A program made the translations under genes and the position numbers. The notes beneath the pieces are model-generated. The model saw only the letters and a program-made list of their open reading frames with translations, had not been told where the DNA came from and did not search any database. Positions 23,758 to 34,505 of a DNA stretch of 64,000 nucleotides are shown piece by piece. Location of the stretch: contig JAHQRK010000021.1 of assembly GCA_019828595.1 (NCBI GenBank), positions 372,001-436,000 of the forward strand, read 5' to 3'. The DNA comes from Aphanomyces cochlioides (lineage: Eukaryota > Oomycota > Saprolegniomycetes > Saprolegniales > Verrucalvaceae). Position 1 is the first letter of the stretch; the number at the start of each line of letters is the position of its first letter.

Positions 23758-26171
23758 CTACGGTTGAAACACTTGCGTGGGCCGAAAACTGAAGTCGTCA
23801 ATGTGTTCTCGTGCGCGGTCGACTTCATCGAGCATTCGCCACTCGGGCGTGTCGACTGGAATAATGCTGCTAAACTCATCGTCCACGTAGATCTCGTCCG
23901 CGGCGGGTATCCACTCGGGAGTCATGCCCTTGGCTTGGAGGATATCCCAGTTGATTCCGCTAAAGTAGGGATGGTTCATGATGCTGAACGGCACTGGTTC
24001 GTTCGTCCCGAGACGCTTCGAGATGTCACGTTCAATCAGGCCAAGGATGAGCGACACGGCATCGGCACCAACGACATCTTGCGGCACATACACGGGTCCC
24101 TCTGCAATGTTGCGGTACATAATAGCTTGGTTTTCATCTTTGAATGGAGTTCGGCCAACGAGGAGTTCAAAGAGCAGCACGCCAAGACTCCACCAGTCGC
24201 ACGCATCAGAATAGCCAACTTTGTTTGTCGTCGCGGTCAATAAGACTTCAGGAGCGATGTACTCTGGAGAACCCGCAAGTGTCTTGCTCGTCGTGCGGGT
24301 CACTTTGCTCAAGCCAAAGTCGACAAGTTTAACATGGCCGTCATGAGCCACGAGGATATTTTCTGGCTTCAAGTCGCGGTAGATTATGTGCAACGAGTGG
24401 AGATGCGCAAGTGCGGCAACCAGTTCTGCTATGTACAATTTGACTCGAGAAGGTGTGAGGATGAGTGTGCCACGGCTGTGTGCTTGGAGATGATAGCGCA
24501 AATCGCCACCGTTCAAGTATTCCATGCCCATGTAGAGCTTGTCTTCGTTCTGGAAGGCGAATTGCAATGACGCCACGAATGGATGCGTCGCCTCCATGAG
24601 CATATCGCGCTCTCGTTTTGCATTCGCTTTGCTCGCGTCATCCATGCCAAACTTGTGCACAATCTTGATGGCAAACACTTGATCGGTTGCGCGGTGGCGA
24701 GCTGACACGACACGACCAAATGTACCGCTGCCAAGCACTCGGAGCAGTTCAAAGTCGTCGATTTTCAGCTTGGGAGCTTTCTTCTTTAGAATTGAAGCAC
24801 GTTCTTCTTGGTCTAACATGGATGTAACAGGAGGTGGTGGTGGAATTGGAGTCGACGAGGGAAATGGAAGGGCAGATGTCGACTGAACGGCTTCACGAGA
24901 CGACAAGAAAGCGGCAGCAACAGCAGCGTCGTCTTCATCTTCATACTCTGTTTCGTGGACAAGTTCTTCTTGCTCCTGATAATTGTAGAACAAGCTAAGG
25001 AGAGGTGCATGACAGCCACAAGACGTACCAGGAAGCAGTAGCATTCGTACTTTTTGTCCCTTTGAATAAATGGATCCAAATGGTTGACTGCAAAGCGATA
25101 GTACTTCCAAGTTGTATTCTGAAACGCGCTCGAGGAGCCCGTGGACGTACCCCCAAAGCTGGAAATGGATGTAATAATTCCAGCACGAAGCCAGCACTGA
25201 CCTAGAACGGGAAGATTATTGTATCATGGGATGGCAGATGCGTATACCGATGGTCAGGGCTTCTTCTTCGGTGCTACATGTAATTCCACCATTCATAGGA
25301 CGATTTAAACCATGGCGAAGCATCCATTCGGTAGCATGGCGGCCTGAAAAACTCATCGGATGGCACTTCAAGTAAAGATAATGGTCTTTCACGGAGATTT
25401 CGGAGCGCATTTGCTCGGCAGCTTGCCAAAGTTGCTTTCGAGACGGCTCTCGCACGATACGACATGAGATTTTCAGCTTACCTTGCACGCGTTTCATGCT
25501 TGTATGCATTTGCAAGTCATACCTACAAGACAGTGAGTATTAAAAAGTGAAGCTTGAGCATACCAGGCAGTGTGTTCAAAGCCACTCGTCTCGAGATCGT
25601 CCAACGTGAGCAGCAAACGGCCCAAGTCGTCGGTTTGTACTTGGCCACTGTGTTTGCACTTGACCAAGACGTATTTAGCTTTTCGGAGGTTGACATTTGT
25701 GCCAAACGTGTATTCTTCAGCAGCAGCAGCGACACCAATGCCCAATGGCATGTTGCTTTCATTCGAGCTCTCCATGCTGCGCAAGACAGCGGCTTTTAGT
25801 GGACTCCACACTGGATTGTTTGTGCCTGAGCCTGAAACTTTCCCCACAGGAGTCCTTCGTTTCTCCCCCTTGATTTCCTTCCTCTCGCTGTCGAGGAGCA
25901 CCATCGTGCAGTAAGGATTTCGTCCCCCGGGCAACAAATCCCGTCCTTCAATCGGTGTCAACTTGAGCAAGTACCTCCGGACGCTCTCGACAAGAATAGG
26001 TGTTCCACCGCTTTGCGTCATCGTTTGACTCGATGTTTTTCGTGGATACGCTGGAGAACTCTTGGCTTTCGGGCGTCGTGGAGGTACATCTACACACCGA
26101 ATCAGAGAAAGTCCATCTTCCGTTTCTACCTGGTTCCATGTCTCCTGCCGCTTTTTCCAAAATGGCCGCAT
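23758..26171 (-). CDS. C2-DEP-AGC family serine/threonine kinase
   Basis: Spliced gene, order C2, DEP, kinase. The C2 domain starts near residue 55 (YLLKLTPIEGRDLLPGG, NPYCTMVLLDS), with a 41-nt intron at 25523-25563. The DEP domain follows (HYLYLKCHPMSFSGRHATEW, then after an intron TIGQCWLRAGIITSISS, ending WKYYRF). A further intron (about 53 nt) joins to EQEELVHETEYED and an acidic/proline linker. The kinase domain (from LKIDDFELLRVLGSGTFGRV) has AIKIV, YRDLKPEN, DFGLSK, an AGC-type activation loop AGSPEYIAPE and DWWSLGVLLFELL. The AGC C-tail includes DTPEW and the hydrophobic-type DDFSF near the end. The ATG at 26171 is the first in frame and lies just inside the two CCGGA motifs. Likely membrane/Ca2+/lipid-recruited signalling kinase (inference). 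Confidence 0.9.
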
Positions 26172-26177
26172 TTCTTT

Positions 26178-26198
26178 ATCCGGAGGACATCCGGATAA
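26178..26198 (-). promoter_or_regulatory. Double CCGGA/CCGGAT motif at the kinase 5' end
   Basis: TATCCGGA (26178-26185) and ATCCGGATAA (26189-26198) lie directly before the kinase ATG. Two copies this close to the ATG imply a very short 5' UTR or a downstream-positioned core element. Confidence 0.45.
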
Positions 26199-26881
26199 AT
26201 AACTGGATATTTCATGAGGACAGTTGACACGACGACCAAAATGAAGGATCAAGATTGCTTAAGTACATGACGAGTACATGACGATCGACGCCTTGCCAAA
26301 AGAATGTGGCACACTAGAAGGCTATCTGCGTGTGTACAAGCGCCAACAGGATAGCAGTCTCTCCGTCGATCAACTGAGCCAAAAGAATTGGCATATCCAA
26401 GATGAATGGCAGCAACAGACGGATGGAATCAACCGCCATCAATTTTGGCTCCAAGCACAGAAAAGCTCGTGTTGTTGATCAATGCCTGCTTAAACAGCAC
26501 GCAACGGCGTGCGTTTTCTAGATGGCAGAGTTTGTAGATTGGACGATCAATACAACGATGAAGACCTTCTTCAAAAGTCACCAAACTAGGAATGGAAGGT
26601 TGGGGGTTTAGTTTGTGTAGCTCTATACTCTCCTGCACTCTCATTTTTGCCAAGGCAGGCATCTATTGGCGTTAACATCATGGAGCTTGTCATTTTGTTG
26701 GTTCGCCAGTTGTAGCTTAACCCCAGCACGATAAACTGTCGTTCCTCCTGAAATTAAATGAATTCGTAAAAAAAATATATTTAATGATCCAATAAATACA
26801 TTAATTGGATAAAAAGAAAATAAATTTCAGCGAATGAAATACAAAGCACGAGCGAGCAGACGACAATGGCCGCCGTGCCCA
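26199..26881. other. Intergenic; small frames of unknown value
   Basis: A 66-codon ATG frame at 26278-26478 (plus) and a 77-codon frame at 26429-26662 (minus) overlap convergently. Neither has a recognisable motif. A microprotein, an exon or a decayed gene cannot be excluded. Around 26690-26830 the sequence is AT-rich. Confidence 0.3.
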
Positions 26882-27781
26882 TCACGGCACGACCGATGGC
26901 GGGACGTAGCCACGATTCTGGGACGCTTGATGCATCGAATTCTGGACAATCTACAACACCGACGTCAGCGATCAAGTAGTCTCCCTGCAGGCTGTACCTG
27001 GGTGGCCACTTCGGGAGACAAGTGCGAGAAAGCGTACGTGCCAGCTTGCGTTGCCAAGTGCGAATTGGCCTTGAGCATCTCAGCAGTCTCCTAGACGACA
27101 GGAACAAGTCCGTGTCATTGCTAGAACTGATTGGAGGGTCTTACCTCTTCGCCAGCAGTGTATCCAGTCGTGGGATCCATGTCAGCACGAAGTGCACCAC
27201 TGCGAAATGAAGGATGGCATGTCATGACGACAAGGTTGAGAACAGCATTGGCACACATGAGCACGCCAGCGATCTTGGCCATGGAATCGCGCATACCGAA
27301 GTTCATGAAGCCAACACTACAAGGCCATCAGTCAAGATAGCCAACTACCACGAGAATACAAGAAGATGAATGCCGTGCGGCCACGATAAGTGAAGAGAAA
27401 GCCGAATTGATGGCGTATCGTTGGTTCCATTGACGTAAAGCGGCATTCGAATGCGAGCAGGAGCAACGCAAAGATGCTACCGGAACAAAATAACGATCAG
27501 AACACTTCGAGAGCAAGAACAGAGCATACATGACGTAGACAGCAATGAGAAAACTTGTCACATTGAGTAGGGCGAGGTCGAACAAACCAAAGAACCCTGT
27601 CAAGGCTTGAAAGAGAGCCAAAACCACGTTGATGTAGCGCATGTACCCCAACAGGGTCAATGTGTCCCATCCCATAACACTACACTCTTGTGAGTAAAAA
27701 GAAGGAACTACGGGCTCTACCTGTGATAAAGGCCCACTGGAGAGTACGAAGATCTTGAGGAAGTCGCTTGGAATGCTTCAT
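26882..27781 (-). CDS. COPI-associated / TVP-type Golgi membrane protein
   Basis: Spliced small tetraspan membrane protein of the COPI_assoc family, found at Golgi membranes. The start is MKHSKRLPQDLRTLQWAF. After an intron with acceptor CACAAG come ECSVMGWDTLTLLGYMRYIN and helices LALFQALTGFFGLFDLALL and VTSFLIAVYVIIFALLLLAF. The family core then follows: FGFLFTYRGRTAFIFFVGF and MAKIAGVLMCANAVLNLVVM. The cytosolic tail ends QNRGYVPPSVVP (TGA 26882-26884). Four to five introns of about 34-55 nt were needed to keep the frame. Exon joins at the seams conserve hydrophobic periodicity, which supports the model. Confidence 0.75.
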
Positions 27782-27986
27782 TCTGGCCCGGGGATGGCGG
27801 ATCGCACAGCGGCGCTTTCAGCTCGGCGTCAATGTGCTGCTTCATGATGAGAAAGATTTCTTTGTTTTATCGCCTTATGAATTTAATAACGTTCTATCAA
27901 ATTATCTTGTAATTTGTAAACCCTGTCCATTTTCGGAATAAAATGCAAATTTTCTTTTCTGTTTTAATTATAGCCAATCAAAATGC

Positions 27987-28600
27987 TTAAGGACCCCCGT
28001 CTGGCAACCGAAAATATTACAATAAATAGGTCCAAAATGCCATTTTGAGGCCAAATTCAATAATTGAGGTAAAAATATGACCTTAATTATCTCAGAGAGT
28101 TTTGCACCAAATCCAATATTTTTGGTTGGGATATACTCACTGGAGGCTCCCAAAATGCTATTGTACGAAATGGAGGTTTTACCTCCATTTTGAATATGCC
28201 ATAAATCGTTAATCCCAATTTAGCTGAAAATGGCATATTGATTTTGAATTTTTGCCAGACGCACGATAATTCACTCACCAATCAAAAATTCAGAAAAACA
28301 TTACTAAAATACGAGTTATTTTGGGTGCGTCTGGCAAAAATTCAAAATCAATATGCCATTTTCAGCAAAATTGGGATCAACGATTTATGGCATATTCAAA
28401 ATGGAGGTAAAACCTCCATTTCGTACAGTAGCATTTTGGGAGCCTCCAGTGAGTATATCCCAACCAAAAATATTGGATTTGGTGCAAAACTCTCTGAGAT
28501 AATTAAGGTCATATTTTTACCTCAATTATTGAATTTGGCCTCAAAATGGCATTTTGGGCCTATTTATTGTAATATTTTCAGTTGCCAGACGGGCCGTTAA
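27987..28600. mobile_element. Foldback MITE pair flanked by TTAA
   Basis: Two near-identical arms of about 272 bp (27991-28264 and 28325-28596) in inverted orientation around a 60-bp spacer. Each arm is itself bounded by CGTCTGGCAA-type and TTGCCAGACG-type ends, so each looks like a complete MITE. TTAA is present at both outer borders (27987-27990 and 28597-28600), the target duplication typical of piggyBac-type elements. No coding capacity; frames seen here are mirror images in the two arms. Inside each arm AAATGGAGGT..ACCTCCATTT forms a smaller hairpin. Confidence 0.85.
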
Positions 28601-29054
28601 TGTCTGTTTTTTCAATATTATCCAAGATATTACTGCCGATAGAATCTTGTAATTTGAATCAAATTTGGAGTCCTTGCGACTTCAGTCAGTCAAGGACGTT
28701 AATCCACACTAGAACAAGCCACAGATATGGAACCGTAACAGCGAACTAGATAGTGGACACTCGGCGACAACAACTCTGTCCATCACGAGTGAATATGCTA
28801 CAGAGCTTGACCGTCTTGCCTCATATCCCCTCCAATCTCAACAGAGTCAATGCGTCTGCAAATCCTGACATTCGTGCAAAGCCATGCCAGTCCAGAGACT
28901 ATCAAAGCCACTGCGCTCTTGAAAGACCCCATACAAAGAGCTACGACATTGAAAATATGAGTCAAACCGCGCAGGCGGCCATAGTTTCCAACGTAGAAAC
29001 CTCACCGCTCTACTCTCACTTTCCACAAGTGTGAATTTCAACTGTCCGAAGCGC
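28601..29054. other. Short intergenic region after the foldback element
   Basis: No supported gene. An open frame at about 28753-29034 overlaps the upstream region of the next gene but has no features of its own and was not called. Confidence 0.5.
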
Positions 29055-29748
29055 ATGGGACTGTCGCTCTCGCTGCTCGTCGGAGCTTTGTTATTCCTCG
29101 CTACTTGTCTTGCTGTCTGCGTTCATCGTATCGTGCAGCAAGTCAAGCATTCCCGTCGTCAAAAGCTCTTGGCTTTCTTTACCACGAACAAGTTCTCTCA
29201 CTCGTACGTCGCCTTATCCACTCCTCCATCGATGATTTTCGAGAATCTTCCGCCTGCTACGGTGACACAGACTGTTCCAGAGAAACTACCGCCACTTCAT
29301 CTAGATCAATTTCAAGCGGTGAGAGCGAGGGTTGTTCCCTGGTGGCGTCCTCTTCTAGCTTGGTACCGCCGTGAGAAGCGAGCGATAATTCCCATGGCCT
29401 TCGACCTGGTCGAGGACGATACTCTTGGCCACTTTGCACTCTTTCTCGCTGCGGTTTGCCACGCAGGACTGCCTTATCGTCTCGTGGAGCTACAGGGTCT
29501 TTGTTGTCTCCTCGATGTCGTGTAAGCAAGGTTCACCGCTGTCATGGCGACTAAATTGTGGTAGAAAATGGCGCTACATAGTCAGGTTGGACGCCTTGCA
29601 TATTGAAATCTACCCGTCCATGTCGATGCGAGCATTGGCAAAAGCGATTTTTGAGTTGCTGAATGATGAGAAAAGCTTTGCGTCTATTGCACGAGGCGAG
29701 GACGTTCTCGTAGCAGTCCTTAGTGTCACACCACGCTCATCTCCGTGA
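29055..29748 (+). CDS. Small single-pass membrane protein, unknown function
   Basis: Starts MGLSLSLLVGALLFLATCLAV, a signal-anchor or transmembrane helix at residues about 2-24. It is followed by a basic stretch (HSRRQKLLAF) and a globular part with PWWRPLLAWYRREKRAIIP. A 40-nt intron (GTAAGC..GTAG, about 29524-29563) joins to KWRYIVRLDALHIEIYPSMS and a helix-rich end, ..SVTPRSSP. About 217 aa. No family recognised. Convergent with the adenylating enzyme; a 231-bp gap separates the stops. Confidence 0.6.
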
Positions 29749-29979
29749 AGTTGATCAGGCCAACGCGTCGTCAACTACGTAAAGAGTAGAGAGGTCTTCA
29801 TTTCGTCGTTTTCCTACCCTAAGAATACCAAGGCAGTCCAGAATTCGCTGTTGTCTTCATGTCGAATTGCCGCTTTATCCAACGCAGGTCATAGAGACGA
29901 TAAGCAAGTTTGATTCGGAGGGTGAAGCCTCAGTTATGAGCCAGAAGCAACAGGCAGTCACAGCGATGAAGCACAGTCT

Positions 29980-31968
29980 CTATACTAGGAAGCCGTCGAG
30001 CATGCTGTTCCGCAGAGCGATGAGCTCATCGACTTCATGCCGTCGGTTGTACTCGAGTAGAACGACGGCAGAGTTCAACTGACTCTTGTCGGTGATTCGC
30101 CAACGCTGCGTTTTTCCCATCGCTGCCGCACGATTCCGTCGGAGTGTGCCTGGTTTCAAGAGTAAAACTCGTCCAATGTGCACTTGGTGGTCTTTCCAGA
30201 TCTGTTTGATCACATCGACGCACAGCGAATGCGCCATTGCTGGACCGAACTTGAAGCCACGGAAATCTTGAGCCATTTCCAAAGCGACGACAACCACAGC
30301 TGCGTTGTTAACCTTGTTTTCAGTTGTTGTCTTCTCCATAAAGACACAAACGCCACCAGAAGGGACGAGCGTGGTTGCATGGAGTACGGAATCTTCAAGT
30401 AAATGCGAGGAAATCGACCGATCACCCACAAGAATCATATCGGTTTGACGCCCCACGACGTACAATTCACAATCAATCAACGCTCCAAGGTCTCCTGTGG
30501 CGAGAAAGACTTCATTTGAGCCTTCAAGGTGGCAAAAAGACGACGTTCCTCTAGCTCCAGCGACCGAGGACTTTTCTTTTTGCCAAGTTTCCCGGGACAA
30601 ATGCGGCCCTGCAACGTAAATCTCACCGACGACGCCTTCAGGAACGATCTCTTTTGTCGTGGGATCAACAATCGCTAGATTTGTACCGACGAGAGGCATG
30701 CCACAGGACACCAAACGCAACGCATCAGTCGTATTTCCATTGTCTACTTCGATTTCGTTGTCTTGGTTGTCTTCAAGCGGCTCCACTTGATTAAATTGCT
30801 CGAGGGCAAGTCGACTCACCCGCAACGTCGTGGGAAACCCCAACGCGACCGACGAGAAACGACTTGTAGCGACGGAAAGTGTCTCTGTCAAGCCGTATGT
30901 GCAATGGAGTCGTGATGGTGCAAAGCCGGACGGTGTGAATGTGTAGATAAAGGCATCGATTGCGGCTGCAGGAATAAAACTGCCACTGCAAGTCAAGCTG
31001 CGAAGGCAAGAGAGATCCAACGACGCGGCATGATGATCTGATGTTGCGCTTGCAGCCATTGCCAATGCTTGTGGCGGTCCATACGTCAAGACAGCGCGGT
31101 GCTTTGCAACCAACTGCATCCAACGACTTGGATCAGCCCAAAAAGTATTGAAATGAACGCCACGACAACCCCGCAAGACGGGGAGAACGATCGAATAAAG
31201 CCATGCAGATGCTTGATGTAGTGACAGCCATCCTACGATTGAATCGTTGGTCGATGAAATCCATCCAAATGGTCGTGCGGCGGCGAGGGCATTGCCATGA
31301 GTAATTGAAACTGGTTTCGGTCGTCCAGACGTGCCAGAGGTGTACAAAAGACACGCCAATGCATCCTCACCATGGTTTTGGAGGTATTTTATATGTGCAG
31401 AGTCGAATGGAAGCTTGCCGGTCTTGGCATCGCAATCGTACCATTTGAGCTGCTTGAAAATCACTTCGTCACTGTCAACGTCCTGATTTCCAGATAATTT
31501 CACGTCTTTCTTGAACGAAAATGCGTTCTTGACCTTATGGAGTGTCCTTTGATGTCGCAAATGGCTCGTGGTTAATCCAAGACATGGTTGTGTATCTTCA
31601 ACAACGCGGGCGAGGTCTGGAGCATCGGGGTCGACGAAAACAGCAACGGCACCAGCATATAAACAGCCCCAGAACGCCATCACGAGGTCGTAATTGTCAT
31701 TGGATGAAAACCAGAGCAAGACACGATCGCCGACTGCGAAACGCGCTTTCTTCTGGGACTGCAACACAGCCGCGATCCGTCGCGCGCCAACCTCTAAATC
31801 AGCAAAAGTCATGTCATACTGGCCTTGGGAGGCCGTGAGAAAGGTGTAGACGAGCTGAGTCGGTAGAGCAGACGCTCGTTGACGTAATGCAGTCACCAGA
31901 TTTGTCAGACCTTCCATATCTTTGGAGAGAGAGGCGCGAGAAAGTCCACCGCCACCGCCGCCTGCCAT
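29980..31968 (-). CDS. Fatty-acyl-AMP ligase-like adenylating enzyme
   Basis: Single-exon, 662 aa, ANL superfamily (AMP-binding) enzyme that should activate a carboxylic acid, probably a fatty acid, as an acyl-adenylate. Motifs in order: LLYTSGTSGRPKPVSITHGN (P-loop), WLSLHQASAW, LTYGPPQAL, CTYGLTET, GDLGALIDCELYVVGRQTDM and the C-terminal PGTLRRNRAAAMGKTQRW carrying the expected catalytic lysine region. The N-terminal order and the C-terminal style resemble FAAL and DIP2-type proteins more than acyl-CoA synthetases. No carrier-protein or condensation domain is attached. The ATG at 31968 (MAGGGGGGLSR) is the first in frame. Activity and substrate are inferred; it could be a DIP2-like regulatory protein. 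Confidence 0.85.
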   Translation of the reverse strand: MAGGGGGGLSRASLSKDMEGLTNLVTALRQRASALPTQLVYTFLTASQGQYDMTFADLEVGARRIAAVLQSQKKARFAVGDRVLLWFSSNDNYDLVMAFWGCLYAGAVAVFVDPDAPDLARVVEDTQPCLGLTTSHLRHQRTLHKVKNAFSFKKDVKLSGNQDVDSDEVIFKQLKWYDCDAKTGKLPFDSAHIKYLQNHGEDALACLLYTSGTSGRPKPVSITHGNALAAARPFGWISSTNDSIVGWLSLHQASAWLYSIVLPVLRGCRGVHFNTFWADPSRWMQLVAKHRAVLTYGPPQALAMAASATSDHHAASLDLSCLRSLTCSGSFIPAAAIDAFIYTFTPSGFAPSRLHCTYGLTETLSVATSRFSSVALGFPTTLRVSRLALEQFNQVEPLEDNQDNEIEVDNGNTTDALRLVSCGMPLVGTNLAIVDPTTKEIVPEGVVGEIYVAGPHLSRETWQKEKSSVAGARGTSSFCHLEGSNEVFLATGDLGALIDCELYVVGRQTDMILVGDRSISSHLLEDSVLHATTLVPSGGVCVFMEKTTTENKVNNAAVVVVALEMAQDFRGFKFGPAMAHSLCVDVIKQIWKDHQVHIGRVLLLKPGTLRRNRAAAMGKTQRWRITDKSQLNSAVVLLEYNRRHEVDELIALRNSMLDGFLV

Positions 31969-32745
31969 GTCTGGCAATTTATATCTACTGGCGCATTTGG
32001 ATTGGCTTACCTCAAAAAGATAAAAAAATATAGCAATTTCCAATAATTTAAGCCATAGAGGAGTTAATTCACTTGGAAATTAATTTTTGATCCTCCATTT
32101 TTATTCAATTTTTTGACGTGCTTGCATTTGTGTCCATTTGTAATGACAAGCCTTCGTGAAAAAATAGACGAACGAAATTGACTGTGCATGAAGTTGGGCG
32201 TGCATGCCGTCGTGCAAGAGGTTGTGCTGTTGAGGATAGCATGCTTATCTTCGTTGAACATGCATTTAATATATCTTAACCAATCATATTGGACCACAAA
32301 ATATTTGGAGTATCTGATTGGCTATATCTCAATAAATCTGGCTCTGTTCAGTGTGCGATGCGAATGAATCCTGTGAGGAAAAGATCGCAAGATCTGCAGC
32401 TGTACGATCGAGCCAAGTATTATCCAGCACAAATGCTGTCTGGGGTTGAACGTTGCATGAAGTAAACAGATCACAGTCATTCATAAAGGGAATTACTTTT
32501 TGCAAATGACAGCAATAAGCAAATATTCAGCTCGTGTTGAATTCTGATTGGCTTAGTATCTATTTTTCAACAATTTAGTAGGATTTGATTGGCTAAAAAC
32601 GTGCGACTCAAATTATGAAATCTGATTGACCTCGTTTTAAAGACATAGGTTTAGTGTCAGCATAACTTTGTCGACATTTAACTCAATGTCACTAAAATGA
32701 CTGAGCCTGTTCATACTAAAGCGAGGTGACCTTGTTCGATTCTTG
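31969..32745. other. Divergent promoter region, AT-rich
   Basis: Shared 5' region of the adenylating enzyme (minus) and the RUS-family gene (plus). Repeated ATTGG/CCAAT boxes (for example 32278-32285, 32318, 32550, 32589). The CCGGAT motif is absent here. No gene supported. Confidence 0.5.
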
Positions 32746-34489
32746 ATGGAACGGAAGTGGAGACCAAGTCGAGGCGAAGGCGGCGGCGATGCCACTCGAT
32801 CGTTCATCGTGACGGAGCATGACATTCGATCGTCGCATTACAATGCGACGCCTTCAGTACTGGAATGGTCTGTGGCAGATAATTGCATCAGCCCGACACG
32901 AACTTCCAAATCAATGTGGCAAATCACGTCGTTCGTTCAGTCAGCCTCGTTTCTTGAAAGCTATCTCACCGACGTGCTTGTAGGACGCTTCGTCGGGAGC
33001 TATCCGACATGTTTCTTCCCTTTGGTTACCCTGACAGCGTGAGCCACGAGTACTTGACATTTCAATTGTGGGATACTTGCCAGGTAGAGTCACTATTACC
33101 CATGTGCTCTGAAGCGTCGTCTTGTAGGCCATGTGCAGTTATCTCCGTGGTGTATTGGCAACACAATCTGTCCTTGAAAGCGTTGGTGTTGGCAAAGGTA
33201 CGCCTCGGAATGTCTTGAAAGCTCAAGCCTAGCATTTAGAGTCTGTGACGCCGTTGGCTGCTGCAATCCAATGGGTCATGCGAGATGGTTCAGGTATGCT
33301 TGGCGGTCTCTTCTTTGCCTACATGGTTGGTCCAAAATTCGATGCTAATGTCAAGTTCTGGCGCTTGTATGCCGATGTGATCAACGATTTCGGCTTGACT
33401 CTTGGTCAACTTCTGTCATCTCTCTCTTTGCTCACACTCAGCTTAGATATGCTTGCTCCATTCTTTCCATTATTGGTGACTGAAATCCTGTGCGTCTCTT
33501 CCGTGTGTAAAGCCATGTGTGGCGTCGCTGCTGGAGCTACTCGATCGTCTCTCACGGCGCATTTCGCCAAGCAAGATAACATGGCAGGTTCTCTTCATTA
33601 CACAGCTTGTGTTCCATCTTTGATGGTTCCATAGATATCGCTGCCAAGGAAGGATCGCAGGAAACATTTGTCAATATGTGTGGTCTCCTCGGCGGCATGT
33701 ACTTTGCGAATGTCGTGAATCATTCGCGTCAAACGGTGTGGATGGCATTTCTTGTCTTGACAGCTTGCCACGTTATTGCCAATTACAAGGTAAAAGAATG
33801 TTCTTTTTCTAAAAAAGAAAGATGCTCTTTTTCTAAAATCTCACATTTTCAAATGTCTATCGTAGGCTGTCAGTGCATTGTGTATTCCAACATTGAATGT
33901 CCAACGAGCGTTCCTGGCAATTCAGCGCTTCCGCAGCGCATCCAACCAGGTTTGTCTGAACTTTTCGTTGCCTGAATGAGTTGCTCAATGTTGTAGCCGT
34001 TGACGGTAACGAGCATCAACCAAGCGGAGACGATTTGGGGACTTGCTTTGCCCATTTCTATGGGCCACAAGCTCCCAAAGGACCAGTTTCCACTAGCCTC
34101 GCTCGTGCAAACGTATGGGTAATGCCCTCTCGCCTCTGAAAAGCCTATCTTTCTGTCCAGAGATGAGCAGTATATCCTGTGGCAGGAGGCAACGACTGGC
34201 CGCGTGCATATCTACTTATCCATCCATGCCCAAGTACGTATTTATGGGCATGACTGGCCTCATGGTGTCGTTCTCCTAGCCGTTGGATGAGCTGCGAGCG
34301 TTCTACCATGCGTCGATTCTAGTCCAGGAGCAAGCCAAGGACGCATCGATAGATCCGAAGACTGCATTGGCTTGGATGCAAGCGGAATGTCCAAAGTTTG
34401 TCGCCGAGATGACTCAACACGAGTGGAAATTGTCCCATCTTCCTCTCGGTGCAGGTTATTTTCGCTACGATTGGAAGCACACGGCGTAG
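32746..34489 (+). CDS. RUS (DUF647) family membrane protein
   Basis: Member of the Root UV-B Sensitive/C16orf58 family, membrane proteins of chloroplast, mitochondrion or vesicles with a poorly known role. Splicing brings together the family signatures in order: FLPFGYPDSVSHEYLTFQLW, SVTPLAAAIQWVMRDGSGML, KFWRLYADVINDFG, KAMCGVAAGATRSSLTAHFA, DNMADIAAKEGSQETFVN and a later VNMCGLLGGMYF. The intron before STLRRELSDM (54 nt, GTTCGT..GTAG) is required for the frame. The C-terminal domain has HEWKLSHLPLGAGYF and ends at TAG 34487-34489. The ATG at 32746 is preceded by a non-ATG in-frame codon only. Ends 16 bp from the convergent gene. Confidence 0.85.
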
Positions 34490-34505
34490 TAAGAAATGGG
34501 TTTCT

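Noticed and set aside
28238..28600. Frames in the MITE arms (also 27968-28153)
   Set aside because: Mirror-image translations of the same MITE; non-coding.
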